In this document: positions 1 to 14,200 of the stretch, piece after piece | Position numbering within the stretch: position 1 is the first letter of the stretch | How the letters are laid out: each line of letters starts with the position of its first letter | Source of the DNA: Hydractinia symbiolongicarpus | Lineage: Eukaryota > Cnidaria > Hydrozoa > Anthoathecata > Hydractiniidae | Assembly: GCF_029227915.1 (NCBI RefSeq) | Contig: NC_079878.1 | Span: forward strand, 16,370,001-16,430,000 | DNA length: 60,000 nucleotides | Direction of reading: 5' to 3' | Notes under the pieces: generated by a model | What the model was told of the DNA's origin: nothing | Seen by the model: the letters and a program-made list of their open reading frames with translations, nothing else | Databases searched by the model: none | Program-made: the position numbers and the translations under genes

Positions 1-735
1 AGGTTAAGAGCTGACATTCAGTTTGAATGCAAGCATTGCAAAGGTGAGATTATAGGGAATGAAGTATTTCCAGCTTTAATGATTTATAACAGTGGCTCGT
101 TAGAGCTAAGAACTTCTGTTACTTAGGTGATATGTTGGGCAGTGAAGGGGGTGTTGGAAGAAGTGTTACTTGCAGGATAGGTTCTGCTTGGAAAAAGTTC
201 AGAGAGTTACTTCCTTTGTTGACTAGCAGAGTCCTGTCAATTGAGGCAAAAGGTAAGTTGTATAAGGCCTGTGTAAGAAGTGTTATGTTGTACGGTAGCG
301 AGACATGGGCAGTGAAGCAGGAAGATCTTGACCGTTTAGAAAGGAATGATATGAGAATGGTTAGGTGGATGTGTAACGCCAGTCTGAGAGACAGAAAGAG
401 TTCAGATGAGCTAAGAAACAGGCTAAGTCTCCGTAGAATTAAAGATGTTATCCAGATAAGAAGATTGAATTGGGGCACTTAGAAAGAATGGAGGAGGATA
501 ATTGGGTAAGAAAGTGTAGAGACTTGATAGTTCCAGGGGCAAAGCCCAGAGGCAGACCTAGAAAGACTTGGCAGGAGGTTATAGGGATAGACTTGATACA
601 GAGGAAGTTGAGTTTAGATCTAACACAGTCTAGATCAGATTGGAAGAGGGTCATTAATATACCCCGTCCAACCCATGCTAGCATGGAAAACGGACGATAA
701 GCCGAGAATGATGATGAATGATGATGATGATTTGG
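1..735 (+). pseudogene. Non-LTR retrotransposon (LINE) 3' end remnant
   Basis: Degenerate C-terminal part of a LINE reverse transcriptase ORF. The frame opening near 120 reads YLGDMLGSEGG, then KGKLYKACVRSVMLYGSETW and RLERNDMRMVRWMCN. A frameshift near 475 leads to GHLERMEEDNWVRKCRDL and GRPRKTW. This order is typical of RTE/CR1-like elements downstream of the RT core. The 3' end is a TGA/ATG-rich microsatellite (about 700-732), a usual LINE tail. The 5' part is cut by the window edge. Confidence 0.85.
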
Positions 736-1022
736 CATTATAAATATAAATACAGTACCGCTTGAATGTAACTTTACATGTACTCGAGTTTTACGACCTC
801 ATGTAACGATCTCATGTCTACATAAAGAACGTTCACATATCTTTTGTTTATGCACAAACTTAATTCCTTTCTGTTGTTATTATTGCGCACGAGTCAGAAC
901 AATAAGATTTGATGAATCCTTTTGTTGTCACATGTAACATGCATGTTATTGTTTAAAAGTGTTAAAGATCGCGAAGGCTATTGAAATATATTATTTTATA
1001 AAATGAACGAACACAACACGTT
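736..1022. other. Unassigned AT-rich spacer
   Basis: No coding signal, repeat structure or RNA gene recognised. Confidence 0.5.
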
Positions 1023-1023
1023 A

Positions 1024-1190
1024 AAAGCATTTCTATCGCCGCTTTTCGTTCTTACATTTCTAAAACACGATCTAACAAAGCATTTTTATCCCTGTTTTTC
1101 GTTCTTAAACTTTTAAAACACGATCTTACAAAGCTTTTCTATCGACGTTTTTCGTTCTTAAACTTTTAAAATGCGATCTAACGAAACTTA
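1024..1190. repeat. 53-bp tandem repeat (about 3 copies)
   Basis: The motif CGTTCTTA recurs at 1047, 1100 and 1153, a constant 53-base step, within units ending TAAAACACGATC. Diverged minisatellite. Confidence 0.75.
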
Positions 1191-2640
1191 AATCTTTGTT
1201 AAATTTTATTTTCTTTCTTTGATCTCTTGACGACTATAGCAATTAAATACAAAATGGGACACACGCAGTTCACATGAGTTATTTTAAATTTCGCGAACAA
1301 GACATGAACTCTATTGTTTTCAACATGCAAACTAGCTCATGTATTTAACAATGAGTTAACAATAACAATGAAAGTTCTGACGCTACCGAAAGCTCATGCG
1401 AAGGTGATAACTATTGCGTACATGTAAAGTTAAATTCGAACAGTACTGTATAATGCAAAGCCTTGACAAATCCTGATGTGTTTGTTTTTCATACAAATGA
1501 TAATACAACCTTCGTCACTGGAGATCACTCCCCCATTTTAAACTGCAGGGCTGAAATTAAGTTTGTCAACACAGTGCAGTGCAATCGAATGTATCATATT
1601 CTCTACCTTCACGTGGTGATCCTGTTTCGACTAATTTCATGGGCTAACCAAACACAACGGAAATATTTGCAAGACACATTCTTTATATTGATGTTTCAAA
1701 GCAGTATTTTTTAAGCAGGATTAAAAAATGAAACACATGCACCTTCGTTGCTTATTAATTATTAATAATCATGCACGCGAGAAATATCAATATTATGCAA
1801 TAATAATAATACAACAAAAATGAACAATAAATCTGCTTTTATATTATTCCTCAAAAAACAAGCTTTAAGATGGGAAGAGTGAATGATGGACAAATAATAT
1901 TAGCTAGATGAATACTTTAAAAAATCACTTGTAGGTGAAGAAAATACTAGAGATCAGCCCTCGAAATAATTTTTGGAGAATCGTCAGACAGAATGTCCTC
2001 CACATCTCCAACTTGGTCGGACATGTCTGTAGCTTGTTTCGAACTTGCGTTGGACAAAACGTTTGATAGATTTCCATCTTGGTCAGACACTTTTAGATCT
2101 CAGAATTATTGAATAGTCCTTTTAATCCATAAGCAAGCCTATTCATAGCCAACCTGACCATCCTAGCTAATTCACCGACTCCTGACTTAGTTAAAAGAAC
2201 TACGTAGACATGAGTCTCTATTGTCTGGCCCCTTCGTTGTTGATAACCAGGTTTTACACAAGAAATCCAGCCATGCAGTTCTTAACTAATGCAGAAGTAA
2301 ACGCAGACGGAGCACGGATGAAGCAAGTCTGCAAAACTGCACTTACAGACGGAATAGACAGTATTATATCATGGATTTAATTGTAGATAATTTCTTCATT
2401 TGACAAAACAATCTGAAACCATAGCAGGTCCCATGTAATTGGTTTTTTTCTTTATGCTGCAAGTGTTATTTTCATTCAAACAATTTTAAAAAAGAAACCC
2501 ACGTGCAGTATAATTTTTTTTCTGTATAAATTTTGTTAAAATGTAGCTGCACTTTCTGAATGAATTTTGAAGTTTTATTTGAGCCATGGGATAAAGATAT
2601 TTTTTAATTTGAAAACGAAGCATATTTTTTCCATTCGCTT
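1191..2640. other. Unassigned noncoding stretch
   Basis: Short ORFs only, none resembling a protein. No exon equivalent to the PEX5 N-terminal cysteine block was found here. Confidence 0.5.
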
Positions 2641-2655
2641 GTGATGAGTCTACAA

Positions 2656-2785
<130 letters not shown>

Positions 2786-2799
2786 AAACTTAAAAATTT

Positions 2800-2908
2800 A
2801 TTTTATGCGTCTGTCTGTCACGCAAAATGGTAACCGAAGTAGCGAGACATACGAGCTGTGAATAAAGGATGTGTGAACCCGTGGATTTTTCCACGGGCCA
2901 CCTACTAG
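2800..2908 (+). mobile_element. Non-autonomous Helitron remnant, 3' end
   Basis: Contains the GTCTGTCTGTCACG block of the family and ends with hairpin GTGGATTTTTCCAC (2881-2894), then CTAG at 2905-2908 followed by T. A hairpin a few bases before CTRR at an A/T target is the Helitron 3' signature. The two longer copies in this window share these ends. Confidence 0.65.
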
Positions 2909-2929
2909 TATGTTTTAAGTTTTCTTTAG

Positions 2930-3150
2930 CGATTTAATTGGCTTTATAAAATTTTTAAATACACATATTTTTAAATACGAATTCCGTATTTTTTGGAAAT
3001 ACAAAATACGGTTTTTAAAAAAATATGCGTATTTTTAAATACACAATTTTTATTTTTGAAAATACGAAATACAGAATTCTATTGTTTTAAAAATACAAAT
3101 TAAAAATAGAAGTAGCCGATTTTCCTAGAGAGCATCACATTTGTCGACGT
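2930..3150. repeat. AAATACG palindromic repeat, copy 1
   Basis: Alternating AAATACG and CGTATTT blocks followed by CCTAGAGAGCATCACA. The same layout recurs at 6617-6815, so these are copies of a dispersed foldback-type element. Confidence 0.6.
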
Positions 3151-5160
3151 AATTACCAACATATTTTCTAAACATGTACCTTAGCGTCAGCAATTATTTA
3201 ACATGATGAAGTTGCATATAAGAGTTCCTAGTCTTTGTGAGATCAGACGTGTAAAAAAAAGCTGAAAATATAACAACGGAAAAAAGTATGTGTTTTTCCA
3301 GAGCATAGTTCAGTTGCCTCCTACGGCAATACACGAACAACAAACTCTTAGCAAAAAATTGGTTAGTTTTGCTCTTCAACTGCATCATTAAAAACAGTTT
3401 GTCACCAATGTAGTTTGATTTAATCATTGCAGAAAATGCTAAAATATATTTAATAAAATGCCTGTTTTCTGCATCAATCTTTAATGTTTACAAAATTAAC
3501 TATTATTATTTGATTTTTCTTTGCTTTTCTGTGGTAAAAATAATATTTTTTATTTAGGAGGTAGCTAAAACATTTTTTTGTGTTTTGTTAAGTTTAAAAA
3601 TTTAGAAGCTGTCACAGTATCCTAATAAGCCCGAATATAGCCACAGCAGTTATTTGTCGACGGTAAAAATGGCGAATTATGGGGGTTTCGTTCGACATTA
3701 ATGTACGATGCATGCTTTTAAAAGGTCTAATCATGGAGGTGCCAAGCCGTTCAGAACCAAAAGGCCTGGGGACAAGTTTAGCATACTCTAAATTCAAAAC
3801 TGATTTCCCCACATTTTCGTATCTAAACATTCTTAGGACGAAACCAGCGTTGATGTTTGCGCTACATATTGGGAGAATATCATAAGAAAACAAACTTTAA
3901 TTAGACAGTTATTTGTGTCTCTTCCTGTATTGTGGGATGAATTAAAGTAGTATTCTTTTTTATTGATTTTTAAATATTTTTTATTAAAATATATATCCAC
4001 CTACTGAGTAACTTAGGCAAACTCGTCCCCAAGGATTGTTGAGAACAAGGTTGACAATACTCACTTGAGCATCATACCCGTCCTAGGTCGACAGGTTATA
4101 GATCAGTAATTTTTACAACCTGTTTCTTGAAATGAATTCTTTTAAATTTGAAGTAAAACAAATCATGCACACACCTGCTAATATATTATTTTTTTGTTTT
4201 ATTGCTTGGTTGGCTGGTGTATCATGTTGAATTATTTTTTTAAACAAAAACAAATCATTCGTACAGAGATCGGTGTGGAAAGTACGTTGAATTTTTTTGA
4301 CTTTGTTGCGACAGTATATTAATTGTTTTTGGCTATGAAAGTCCTTAATAATAGCGAGTGAAAGTCAGTAATGTTGAAAGCGCTACTGAAATATTACATA
4401 ACAGGGTCACGTGACACTAAAAAAAGTCTGAAATTTTTAACGAACAAGAAGATCGAAGCGGTCATTAAGGTGACAAGAAAAAGTAATACTTAAGTAATAA
4501 AGCTATATCTGGAGTTACATGAAGTTTTAACAAAAAGTAAATATTATTTAGCATTTCTCATACAAATCTTTTAGGTGAGTCTAGCTTGTAAAAGTACCTC
4601 GGAATCCCTTTTGATTAAAAATTTCTTATACAAAAGTTTTGTTATGAATATGTGCACAGTCAAAGTTACAGACTAGTTTATCATAATAAGTAGAGCATAT
4701 ATCATTGCATTTGGTTTACTTTTTAGAATGAAATTCAATTTCAGTTATGACTCATGAAGTTTGTTATTTAACATGTTGATAAAGGATATAACGGTTAAAG
4801 TAAATCCCCAATATCCATGGTTTGAGACAAAAGTTTTTTTGTTTAAGTAATTCCAATGCAGAATCAGACGGAAAGTTTCAGTTTTTAAAAATCGCTTTTT
4901 GAACTCATTGTGGTCAAAGTTGTTAAGCTTCAATTTAATTTTTCAAAGAAAGAGGGTTAGCTTTTTGGTTCGTCCTGTTGGAAGTGTGAAACAAAACCAG
5001 AAGTTTTAGAGCTGTTGACTCAATTAAAGAAACCCACCATTCACTATAGGAAAATTGAGAAAATATCAAAAAAATAGTTCTAGGTTTATTTCTCCTTTAA
5101 ATGTGATTCTAAACAAATGTGTTCTGGGACATTTTCCAGTGTTTATAATTTTCTTTTCAG
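3151..5160. other. Noncoding stretch before first recognised PEX5 exon
   Basis: No coding match recognised. It may be 5' intron of PEX5; the polypyrimidine tract TTTATAATTTTCTTTTCAG closes it at 5160. Confidence 0.5.
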
Positions 5161-5275
5161 CAATATGTGAGGGATGGGGTGCTTGTACCACAAACATTTG
5201 ACATGCAAACATTACTTGATGAAATGAATAGCATACAAACAATAAGAAAAATGGCAAGGACAAGTCCATCTCAAG
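5161..5275 (+). CDS. PEX5: PEX5 exon (N-terminal PTFxM block)
   Basis: Acceptor TTTTCTTTTCAG before 5161 and donor GTAAG at 5276. Reads [15 protein letters not shown] then [11 protein letters not shown], matching the family block APQTFKMDDLLAEMQQIEQ. Starts in phase 0 and ends after one extra base, which fits the next exon. It is the first exon recognised; a start codon lies further upstream. Confidence 0.9.
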
Positions 5276-8200
5276 GTAAGGTCTGAGAAAAGCAGTGTTT
5301 CTTTAGGAAATGCAAAGTTAACATGATAAAGAGTTTTGCTGAAGCCTTCTAAAAAATCTGTTAATTTTACAAGTTGAACTTGAGCTAAAAGCCCAATATC
5401 CAATTACACAGGATGGCCACAGATTTAATTTAATTTCAGGAGATCTTATTTATTTATTTTTAAAACAATTGAATTTATGTATTTTTAAAACAATTGAATT
5501 CCGTATTTCGTATTTTTAAAAATACGAATTGCGTATTAAAAATATGGATATATTTTTAAAAACCGTATTTCGTATTATAATAATTATGACGTCATCTAAA
5601 ATTTCATAATGGTTCTATGCTCTTTTAATAAGGATATTCAGATAGAATATCAAATTATCATGACAAAACTGAAGTTTATAGAGCAATATATTCTGGTTGG
5701 ATTTTATTTTGCTTTGAAAAAAATTATTATTTTAAAAACGAGGCTATTGTTAGAAAGCTCGTCTATAGGAAGGGTTTGACCGTAACTTTCAGCTCGCAGT
5801 TGAGGCACTTAAGGAACAAAAATATTTATGAAATTAGGTAATTTGTTCTACCTTTTGATAAGGAACTTAGGGATGAGAATAATTTTTAGTATCGACCTCT
5901 TTACTTAAGTTTTGCATAATTAGGAATTTCAGGAAAGGTCTATTTGTATCAAAAAATACGCGCATTTTTAAAAATACGTATTTCTAAAAATACGCATTTC
6001 TAAAAATACCCTGTAGATTTAAAATACAAAGACACAAAAAAGTAATGTCTGGCTAGGGATCGTCTCCGAGATCGTTTCATTTTTTATAAGAATTGAAAGT
6101 TGCTGTATTTTACTCTAAAATGACGAGAAAACGTCCCTGCGAAGCTCTAAATTTGCCGTATTTCATTTTGAAATGACGAGGTTTTAAACGTTTTTTAAAA
6201 ACGAAGCTTTAAAGTTGCCGTATTTCATTCTAAAGTGACGAGAAAACTTTCCTGTGAAGCTGTAAAGTTGCCGTATTTCATTCTAAAATGATGAGAAAAC
6301 TTTCCTGTGAAGCTCTGAAGTTGCCGTATTTCCTTCTAAAATATTGAGAAAACTTTCCTGTGAAGCTTTAAAGTTGCTGTATATCATTCTATAATGTCGA
6401 GAAAACTTTCCTGTGAAGCTCTAAAGTTGCCAAATTTCATTCTAAAATGTCGAGAAAACTTTCCTGTGAAGCTTTAAATTTGCATATAACATTCTAAAAT
6501 GACGAGAAAATGTCCCTGTGAAATCATTGAGCCAATTTAAAACTATTAAAAACAAACTTGTAAAATTAAGATTTTTTCTATTCAGTTTATTCAACCACTC
6601 ACTTGATACACTAATAGTTTTAAAAATACAAAATTCTATTTTTAAAAATAGAATTTCGCATTTTTTAAAATACGAAAATTCGTATTTCGTATTTTTTATA
6701 ATACACATATTTTAAAATACGAAATCGGTATTTTTTAATACGAAATTTCCGTATTTCGTATTTTTAAATACGAAAAGAGAAGTGGTCAATTTTCCTAGAG
6801 AACATCACAAATGTTAGGAAAAAACGTACACAAGACATAGGAATTGAGCCGTTCCTTGTCTCAATGTCAGAGAGTTTTTGCAACACAATAGTAAAATATT
6901 TTATGTTTTGCTAGAAATATGTTTGTGGGATTTAGTTTTGTGAACCCAATATCAAACAAACATTTTGCAATTATATATTCTTGCACATAAGCATTTTTTC
7001 AGGAGAAACGTCCACAAAACCTTTTCAAAGGTTGGCGAAGTCCCTTAAAGGAAATTGCACAAAATTTAATCCAGCACACACTAAATGATGCTTTAGGTGT
7101 AATTTCAAGTGCATTTCTATTGCCATTTGTGCGCACATTTTGGCACTTTGTATATTTCTGGATGTATATTCTTAGTTTTAATGTGTCTTGATATTTTTAT
7201 ATGTTTTTTAGCCATCTATAAAAAGTCATCAAAAGTTTCAAAAGTGATTTTAGTTTTTTAGTTTATGAAATTGATGCAGTATGATGTTTTACAAATGCCA
7301 AATAATATGATGTTTTTTCCACTGAAAAAAGACTGGAGAAAAGAAAGTAAAATCAAAATTCAACAAATGGAGGTCCATTTATTGCTTGTCTCGGTTTTTG
7401 CTTTTACACCAGAAAAATAATGAAAACATATCTTCTTGGTTGCCTTATTAAGGATTTATCCTACTGAAAATAGAAGAATATATATTTTTACTTATTTTAG
7501 GATTATGTTAATAAACACACTACACATTATATATATGTAGTGTGTTTATTATTGCACTCTGGTAATTCAGTCTAAAAGTATTTTTAAGTAAGGAAGCTGA
7601 AACATAATTTAAAAGTTATAAAACCAGCATTAAGTTTTTCAGAAAGAAAAAGCAGTGTGTAGCCCTATATTTGGTTGCCTTTTAGAGAATGAATTGCTTG
7701 ATTGGGAGAATGAATGCAAAACACAAGAAAATGGAAATCAATTATTGGAAGAGCAATGTAAGTGCTTTGTCAACTTTAGTATACCTCCCACTTCAAAACA
7801 AATATTTCTTAAAACACTTTTAACATCTAAAATATCTTCTACATATATATGCACAACATCTGTAAAGTTTAGAGTTAAAATAAATGGGTGTATAGTGGCT
7901 TTCAAATGCATATTTTGGGTCTTTAAAATATACTAAGTAATAGTATGTAGTAATCATTCATTGTAAGGTAATCTATAAAAAATACGCTGAGTGTGTCTGT
8001 CTGTGACAGGCAAAGTGGATGCGTTCAATTTCCTTTATTATCGCCGAAAAAGTTATGTCTTATTTGTTAAATTTTATGACGTTACGGCGCAACATCAATA
8101 ATACTACTTTAACGTAAATATCCTATATATTAAATTAATGAAGCCATTACAGTGCACCTAAAACTTTGAGGCCAAATAACTTGGAAACGAAGTGGTGACG

Positions 8201-11200
8201 TCAATGATTTTTCACCGCATGGGTAACTAGGGACCACCTAGACCTTAATATCTCTGCAACCGTTTGTCAAAAGTACATAATCCTATCGATTCTTGATCAG
8301 CGTTTCAAGATCTATACGATGAAGGCAACAGGTATATAAATTTTTAAAAAAATTTTTTTTAGGTTTTTATGGACCATTGTTGACGTCAGCATAATTTTTA
8401 AACTTTTATATCTTTTTAACCATTGCTCAATAGCACATACATTTTTCTCATCAGCGTTTCAAGCTCTGCAAATTACAGGAAACGGATAAACAAATTTCGC
8501 GAACTTTTTTTTGGTCATGCACTGGCAGATGTCAGCAAAAAACCTAAAACAACCTATTACTTATATCATTATTCTGCCCAAGTGGATTTTTCCACGGGCC
8601 TTATCGACTATAATATGACGATATCGACACAATTATGAGAATTAACCAGGAGGCCACACTTTAGCATTGAGTAAAAATGTGGGCCCACCATCAGTTATAA
8701 CAAGGAAAATAATAATAATAAATAAAATGAAAAGGAATGAAATGGAAGAAAAGAACAACACAATGACAAGAACAATAGCAAACATGTAAGAACTGAAAAC
8801 AACTGAACACATTAATTATACACACGAAGAACCATAAAGCACAAGAAAATTAGCATTCGTGCAGGACATCCACATACACACACATTTACTTGTTATATGC
8901 AAACATTATGCTCCAATTGAAGTTAATGTCTTGCTGTAATATGAACAGACAAAAGTACAATTCTTCAAGTGAAGGATTACAGAATGATATGACAGATTGA
9001 TTCCCATCCTACTCCCACATCAATGATTCACATTGTTGACCACCCCAGAATTACATGTCTTAATGATGTTTTTCTTTATCGCAGAGTTGTAGTTCTTATT
9101 TCTTTGCACAGTAAAGTACTCCAGATCCTGCATTTGGTACATTAAGGTGTTTTTTCTATAAAATGTTGTGCTGAAGTAATCTTTTTTTGGTGACTAAGGA
9201 CCTATTACATGCCAATTACAGCCCGGCCGAATTCTAGCCTGGGGAAAGCGGGCTGAATTTTAAGAACCTGTCCCTATTCAAATACTAGTTTTTTTCCAGA
9301 TCAACATTACATGGAGATCAGGCTGAGTTTTATCCTGGGTTGAATATTTCAGCTCGCCTGAAAGCTACCGGGATAGAATTTTTAGACCATGGAGAACAGA
9401 AAAATCAACATGGCAACAGCTGAGGTGGCAAAAAAGGAAAAAAGTTTCGATGGGATAAAGAAGAAAAAAAAGCCAATTTGATGAGATGTTTAGCAAATTA
9501 AAAGTCAAAAATGAAATTTGCCAACAAAGATTTTAATGCAGACAAGAAAACACAGTAAAAATGGTGAGAAAAACCATGGCTGTTAAGTAACAATAATGAC
9601 TTACTTTGATTGTCTCACTTGATTACTCAGCGGTATCACAAACACAACCAGCAGGAACACAACAACACAACTTGATCCGTAACACAACAACACAACTGGA
9701 TATCAACACAACTGCACAACCACTTGAGGCCCCACCAAGAACATTCACTATTGTTTACAGTCTATATTATGGAGACAACATATTAATATCAACAATCTCC
9801 CTTCTCTTTCTTTAATTAGTGAATGTTGGTGAGAATCTGTGTCTTCTCATTTTTATTAGTCTTTTTCATTTACTGAAATCAACTCAATCATATGTACACT
9901 ATTTACAAACTTCTTCACTTTCTCAGCTTACAGTCGAGCTTCTTCAATTGCTTGCAAAAGTCGACTTGACGAAGCTCCATTCTTTGTCATTGGATCTGCT
10001 ATTTGGTCTTTTGTTGTTATCCAACTAAGTTTTGAAATTTCTTTCTTTTCTATCATTTCTTTCAAGATGGCAATGTTGACTCTTAATCTTCTGTCCAAAA
10101 TACCTTTACTGGAATGTGCAGCATCTACCAAAGACTTGCAATCCGTATAACATTCCATCGCAATCTGGAGTCCTTTGCCATCAAAGACAACATCTCGAAT
10201 AATACTCGATAACCAGTATGACGATTCTGCAGCTTCTATAAGAGCTAACGTTTCTGCTGATAGTGTACTTTTGACAACTCGTCTAACTCTTTTTGACTGC
10301 CAAGCTAAGGGGATGGTAATTGACTTATCTTTGCTTTACTTATCTGTGACTTATCTTTGCTACTTAGTTTCACCCATAAATACATCCATTACCTCTGTAT
10401 ACAATGTTACATTCACTTCCTCTTTCTTTTTCTTTCTATTTTCGTATGAGTCTGGGCAATCTCTTTGCCAATGAAACACAGATCCACAAATGTTACATCT
10501 CGATATTTCTCCATTCATATCCACAGGATTTCTTTGACGATTATCTTTACTATTTCTGTCAGCAGTAGGTCTTGTGTAGTTGGTCACACCTCTAAAGTAT
10601 CTTCCTCTTCCTCTAAAATACTGATGACTGCCATGATAAGTCGGTTCTAACTTAATATCATTTACATTGACTTTCTCTTGTTAAACTATATAACCAAAGA
10701 CCTTGTTAAAAAGGGGTATGCCAGAATCCAAGAAAAAATTAAAGAGATACGACAGAAATTTTCTTTAGCTGTTTAATCTGGTACAAGGAGTAGTAGTGGC
10801 AAAATTGTATTTGAGTATTAGGATGAGTTGTTACAAATATGGGGAGGGTCTCCTTCCACCGAGGCACTTCCATTTGGTAGCTGCGCGAATGACGTTAATA
10901 TAGCTGAAAGTGTTATCCATGAAAGTTAATTAGCTATGATGATTTTGATGCATTTAGTTTTTATGAGCTTGATAATGTGCCACCGTCCTTCACTCCTTGT
11001 GTTTCGTTCACATCTCGTGTTCTCAGCATTAACAATGAAAGCTCTTCTTCTTCAAGTGGTGTTATTTTGAAGCCATGTAAGAGGCGTCAGAGTGAGCAAG
11101 CTAGCGATGCTGTCCCAAAACTATTTGACAACTCCTCACAATCCTATTATGAAGCTAAAGAGGACTCTCAATTCAAACGGGACATAGCTGAAGCAATCAG

Positions 11201-14200
11201 ACAATCTAATGACACTTTTGCAACATCTATGCAACAAGTCTCATAGTCTATTTTACAAGTTGCCAAAGGACTAACACGATTTGTAGAAATAATGAAAAGC
11301 CCTTGCAGGCTAAAAGATTTCAGATTCTTGTTCGTCCTGTGTAATTTTGTTCCCTATACCTTTCAAGGTCGCCAGTAGCCTGTTTTGTACAGAACTTCTG
11401 CAATGTTGTTCCATCGTTTGAAATAAATAGGTATTATCCCATGGTATTATCTTGAAAAAATTTTATGCAGTATGTGAGATACATGCTAGAACAAACCAAC
11501 GTGTTACTGTTAGCGGGCAGAGCAAGGGTCATAAGTTTAAGTTGCCCAAAGCGGTAAAAAAAACGCCAGTCTATCAGACTTCAGAATCAGATGCTCGTAA
11601 AAAAGTAACCTGTGAAAACTAATACTTTAAAACAATACTGCACTACACTTAACATTCCTAAGAAAGAAACGAAAGCGTTTTGGCATATCAATATATTAAA
11701 TATAGTCAAGGCACCTAAAAAATACGCATTTTCCCAAACTTTCGAATTTCTTTGTTTTGTTACACCCAGAGCGGCTGTAAATAAAATTGATAGCTTCCCA
11801 GCCTTTAAAATTCGCGTTAACATAAATTTCTTACGTCCTAACCATCCGCGTATGCAATAAATCCCATTAATATGTGCGTATTTTTTAAAAGTCAAATCCA
11901 CTAGAAAATACGCAACGGCCCCTAAAATTTTCGCACTGCGTATTTTTCAGAACCCCTGATCGCTAAAACATACGCATGGTCTCTGAAAGATACGCGTCGG
12001 GTACTTTTGAATTTACGCATCTCAGTATATAGTATAGAGTGGTGTTTAAGGGTAGCCTGTGTATTATTCAAACAAAGAATTAGTGCAACCTTGTTCTCAG
12101 TGCACCCTTCGGTAAAAAGCTCTGGGATCGAGGTTGAAATATAATCTACTCTGTAATAAATGAGTGCCCGGAGTTACTTAGATTGCATGCTATATCATTA
12201 TGTACCTCTATTATAGACATTTACAGACAACTTATTGAAGCTTGATTGAAAGTATTTAATCATTGTATGACGAAATCAAAGCTGTGCTTTTATAACTTGT
12301 AATGACAATGTGTACTTTTCTATTTAATATCAAAAATGCAAAGAATCAGTAGTTGTCAATAATCTCATTCATCCTTTTTCTGATGGGAGTTGGGAATAAC
12401 GGAACAACAATGGAGGGGTGGTGGGTGAAAAAAAAAGAACAATTCAATGTTTAAGCAAAGCCTTATTGTTGGTTGGCTACAATTTGAAATTTCGTAAAAA
12501 GAGCTTTTCTGTCAACTTTCAAGTATTCTTCAAATTTCTTTTTTAGTTGTGGATACGATGGTACGTTCCAGCGATTATTCTTCAACGGCAACATTTCAAT
12601 CGGCCCCCCAATAATATTGTGTACAGGAAACACTTCTATATCTCTTCCAAGGTGCTCAGGAACAGACTCGAGAATGGAATCCAGACCAACATGTGGCTTT
12701 AAACATTCTATTTCCATTGCAGATATGGGGCCATTGCATTCAATCAAAAATCGTCGAATGGCTTTACCAACATAAAGGCGGGATTTTCCTTTGGTCTCGT
12801 AAATGCATCCATACCACTTTTGTATTACATCACTCTCCTCAGCAGGGGGACTTAAGCTTTTCCATAAGTCCAACAAAGATTCTTCCGCTGTCATTTCCTT
12901 TTGACTCTCATCGTCGTTCTCACTGCTGTCATCACTATTATCGCTCTCATTGCTACTGTTTTCATCATCAGAATCTGTCAATTCTTCTTCTTCTTCATCT
13001 GTGCTTTCTTCGATACTGCTGTCATTTCCATTACCTTTACCAAATTTGATTTTCTTCTTTATTGTAGGTCTTTTTCCTGCTACAGATGGCTGAGTTCTTT
13101 TTCTGTTGAGACGTTTCTCCTCTTTTTGTTTTGCTTCTTCGTCTATTTTCTTTAACTTGGCGAGGTACTCCATTTCAGTAATAACTTTCGTTTTATGATC
13201 TATTTTCTTTCTTGGTTTTACTTGCTTTTCTTGAGGACCTTTCATTTTATTAAGAACTACATCTTCAAAACTTTTTTCTGAGGTTGGTGTGGTTGATGCG
13301 GGTGGCAAACACTGTGAAGCATCAATCAATGACCACCCACGCACCCATATTTTACCAGCAACAGGAGGTGGCATGGGTCCCATCTTTATACACTCGTAAC
13401 ACACAGTTGGACCAGAAACTGGAGTAGCAGGGTCGAAATCGTCCACCATACTTTGCGTAGGAGTCGACGTTTCAGGCTCTGATGTAGATGGTGCTGTAGG
13501 CTCTGATATAGATGGTGCTTCAGGCTCTGATGTGGATGGTGCTTCAGGCTCTGATGTTTCAGCAATTCTCTCCTTCATCTTTGTTGGTGTTGTTGTGCTG
13601 GTTCTCAGCGAGTCAAAGAGATCTTCCGGTTTACCAAGTTCCACCCATGCGTTATATCGTTTCAACAGCCTCGTATCAAAAGCTGTTTCAGGATACTTTG
13701 AGCGATCCAATGGTACAATTCCAGTTGCACGAAAACCTGAAATCATGTTCTTTTTTAATAAGCCATTGTGCCAAACCTTTGACAGTAGATCAACAAATGT
13801 TGCTTTGGAGATCGTTTCCTTTGGTCCTAAGGTGTTAACGCGGTTGTTTAATTCTTCAATCCAAAGTCTTTTAAGAGGTCCAAATCCACACACATCTAAA
13901 GGTTGAAGGCGATCGGTAGCATGTGGCGGTAACTTCACTAAGGTAATGTCCTCTGCCTGTGCTAGTTCGATCAGTTCTACAGACACATGGGAGAGATGGC
14001 CATCATAGATTAGGAGAAGAGGACGCTCTTCAACCTGCTCAATAAATTTTTGAAACCACTGAAAAAAAATGTCAGTTGTCATCCAGCCATTTTTCGACAC
14101 TCCATAGATCGTATTTGGGAGTGGTTCTTTCCCTCTCCATGTTGATTGAAAGTTCACCCCAGAGAATATGATGAGTGGGTCCAGAACTCGACCATCTGCA

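Noticed and set aside
3612-3893. Opposed ORFs (93 codons on -, 68 on +) as a small gene
   Set aside because: No start context, splice support or family resemblance; both strands are open by chance.
7643-7655. Alternative PEX5 acceptor AG at 7641-7642
   Set aside because: After the phase-1 donor at 5275 it would put a stop codon in frame; the AG at 7654-7655 keeps the frame.
13512-13906. ORFs on + opposite the Tigger transposase (also 12693-13155, 14168-14386, 14600-14881)
   Set aside because: Antisense shadows of the 799-aa transposase; serine/acidic codons read as hydrophobic runs.
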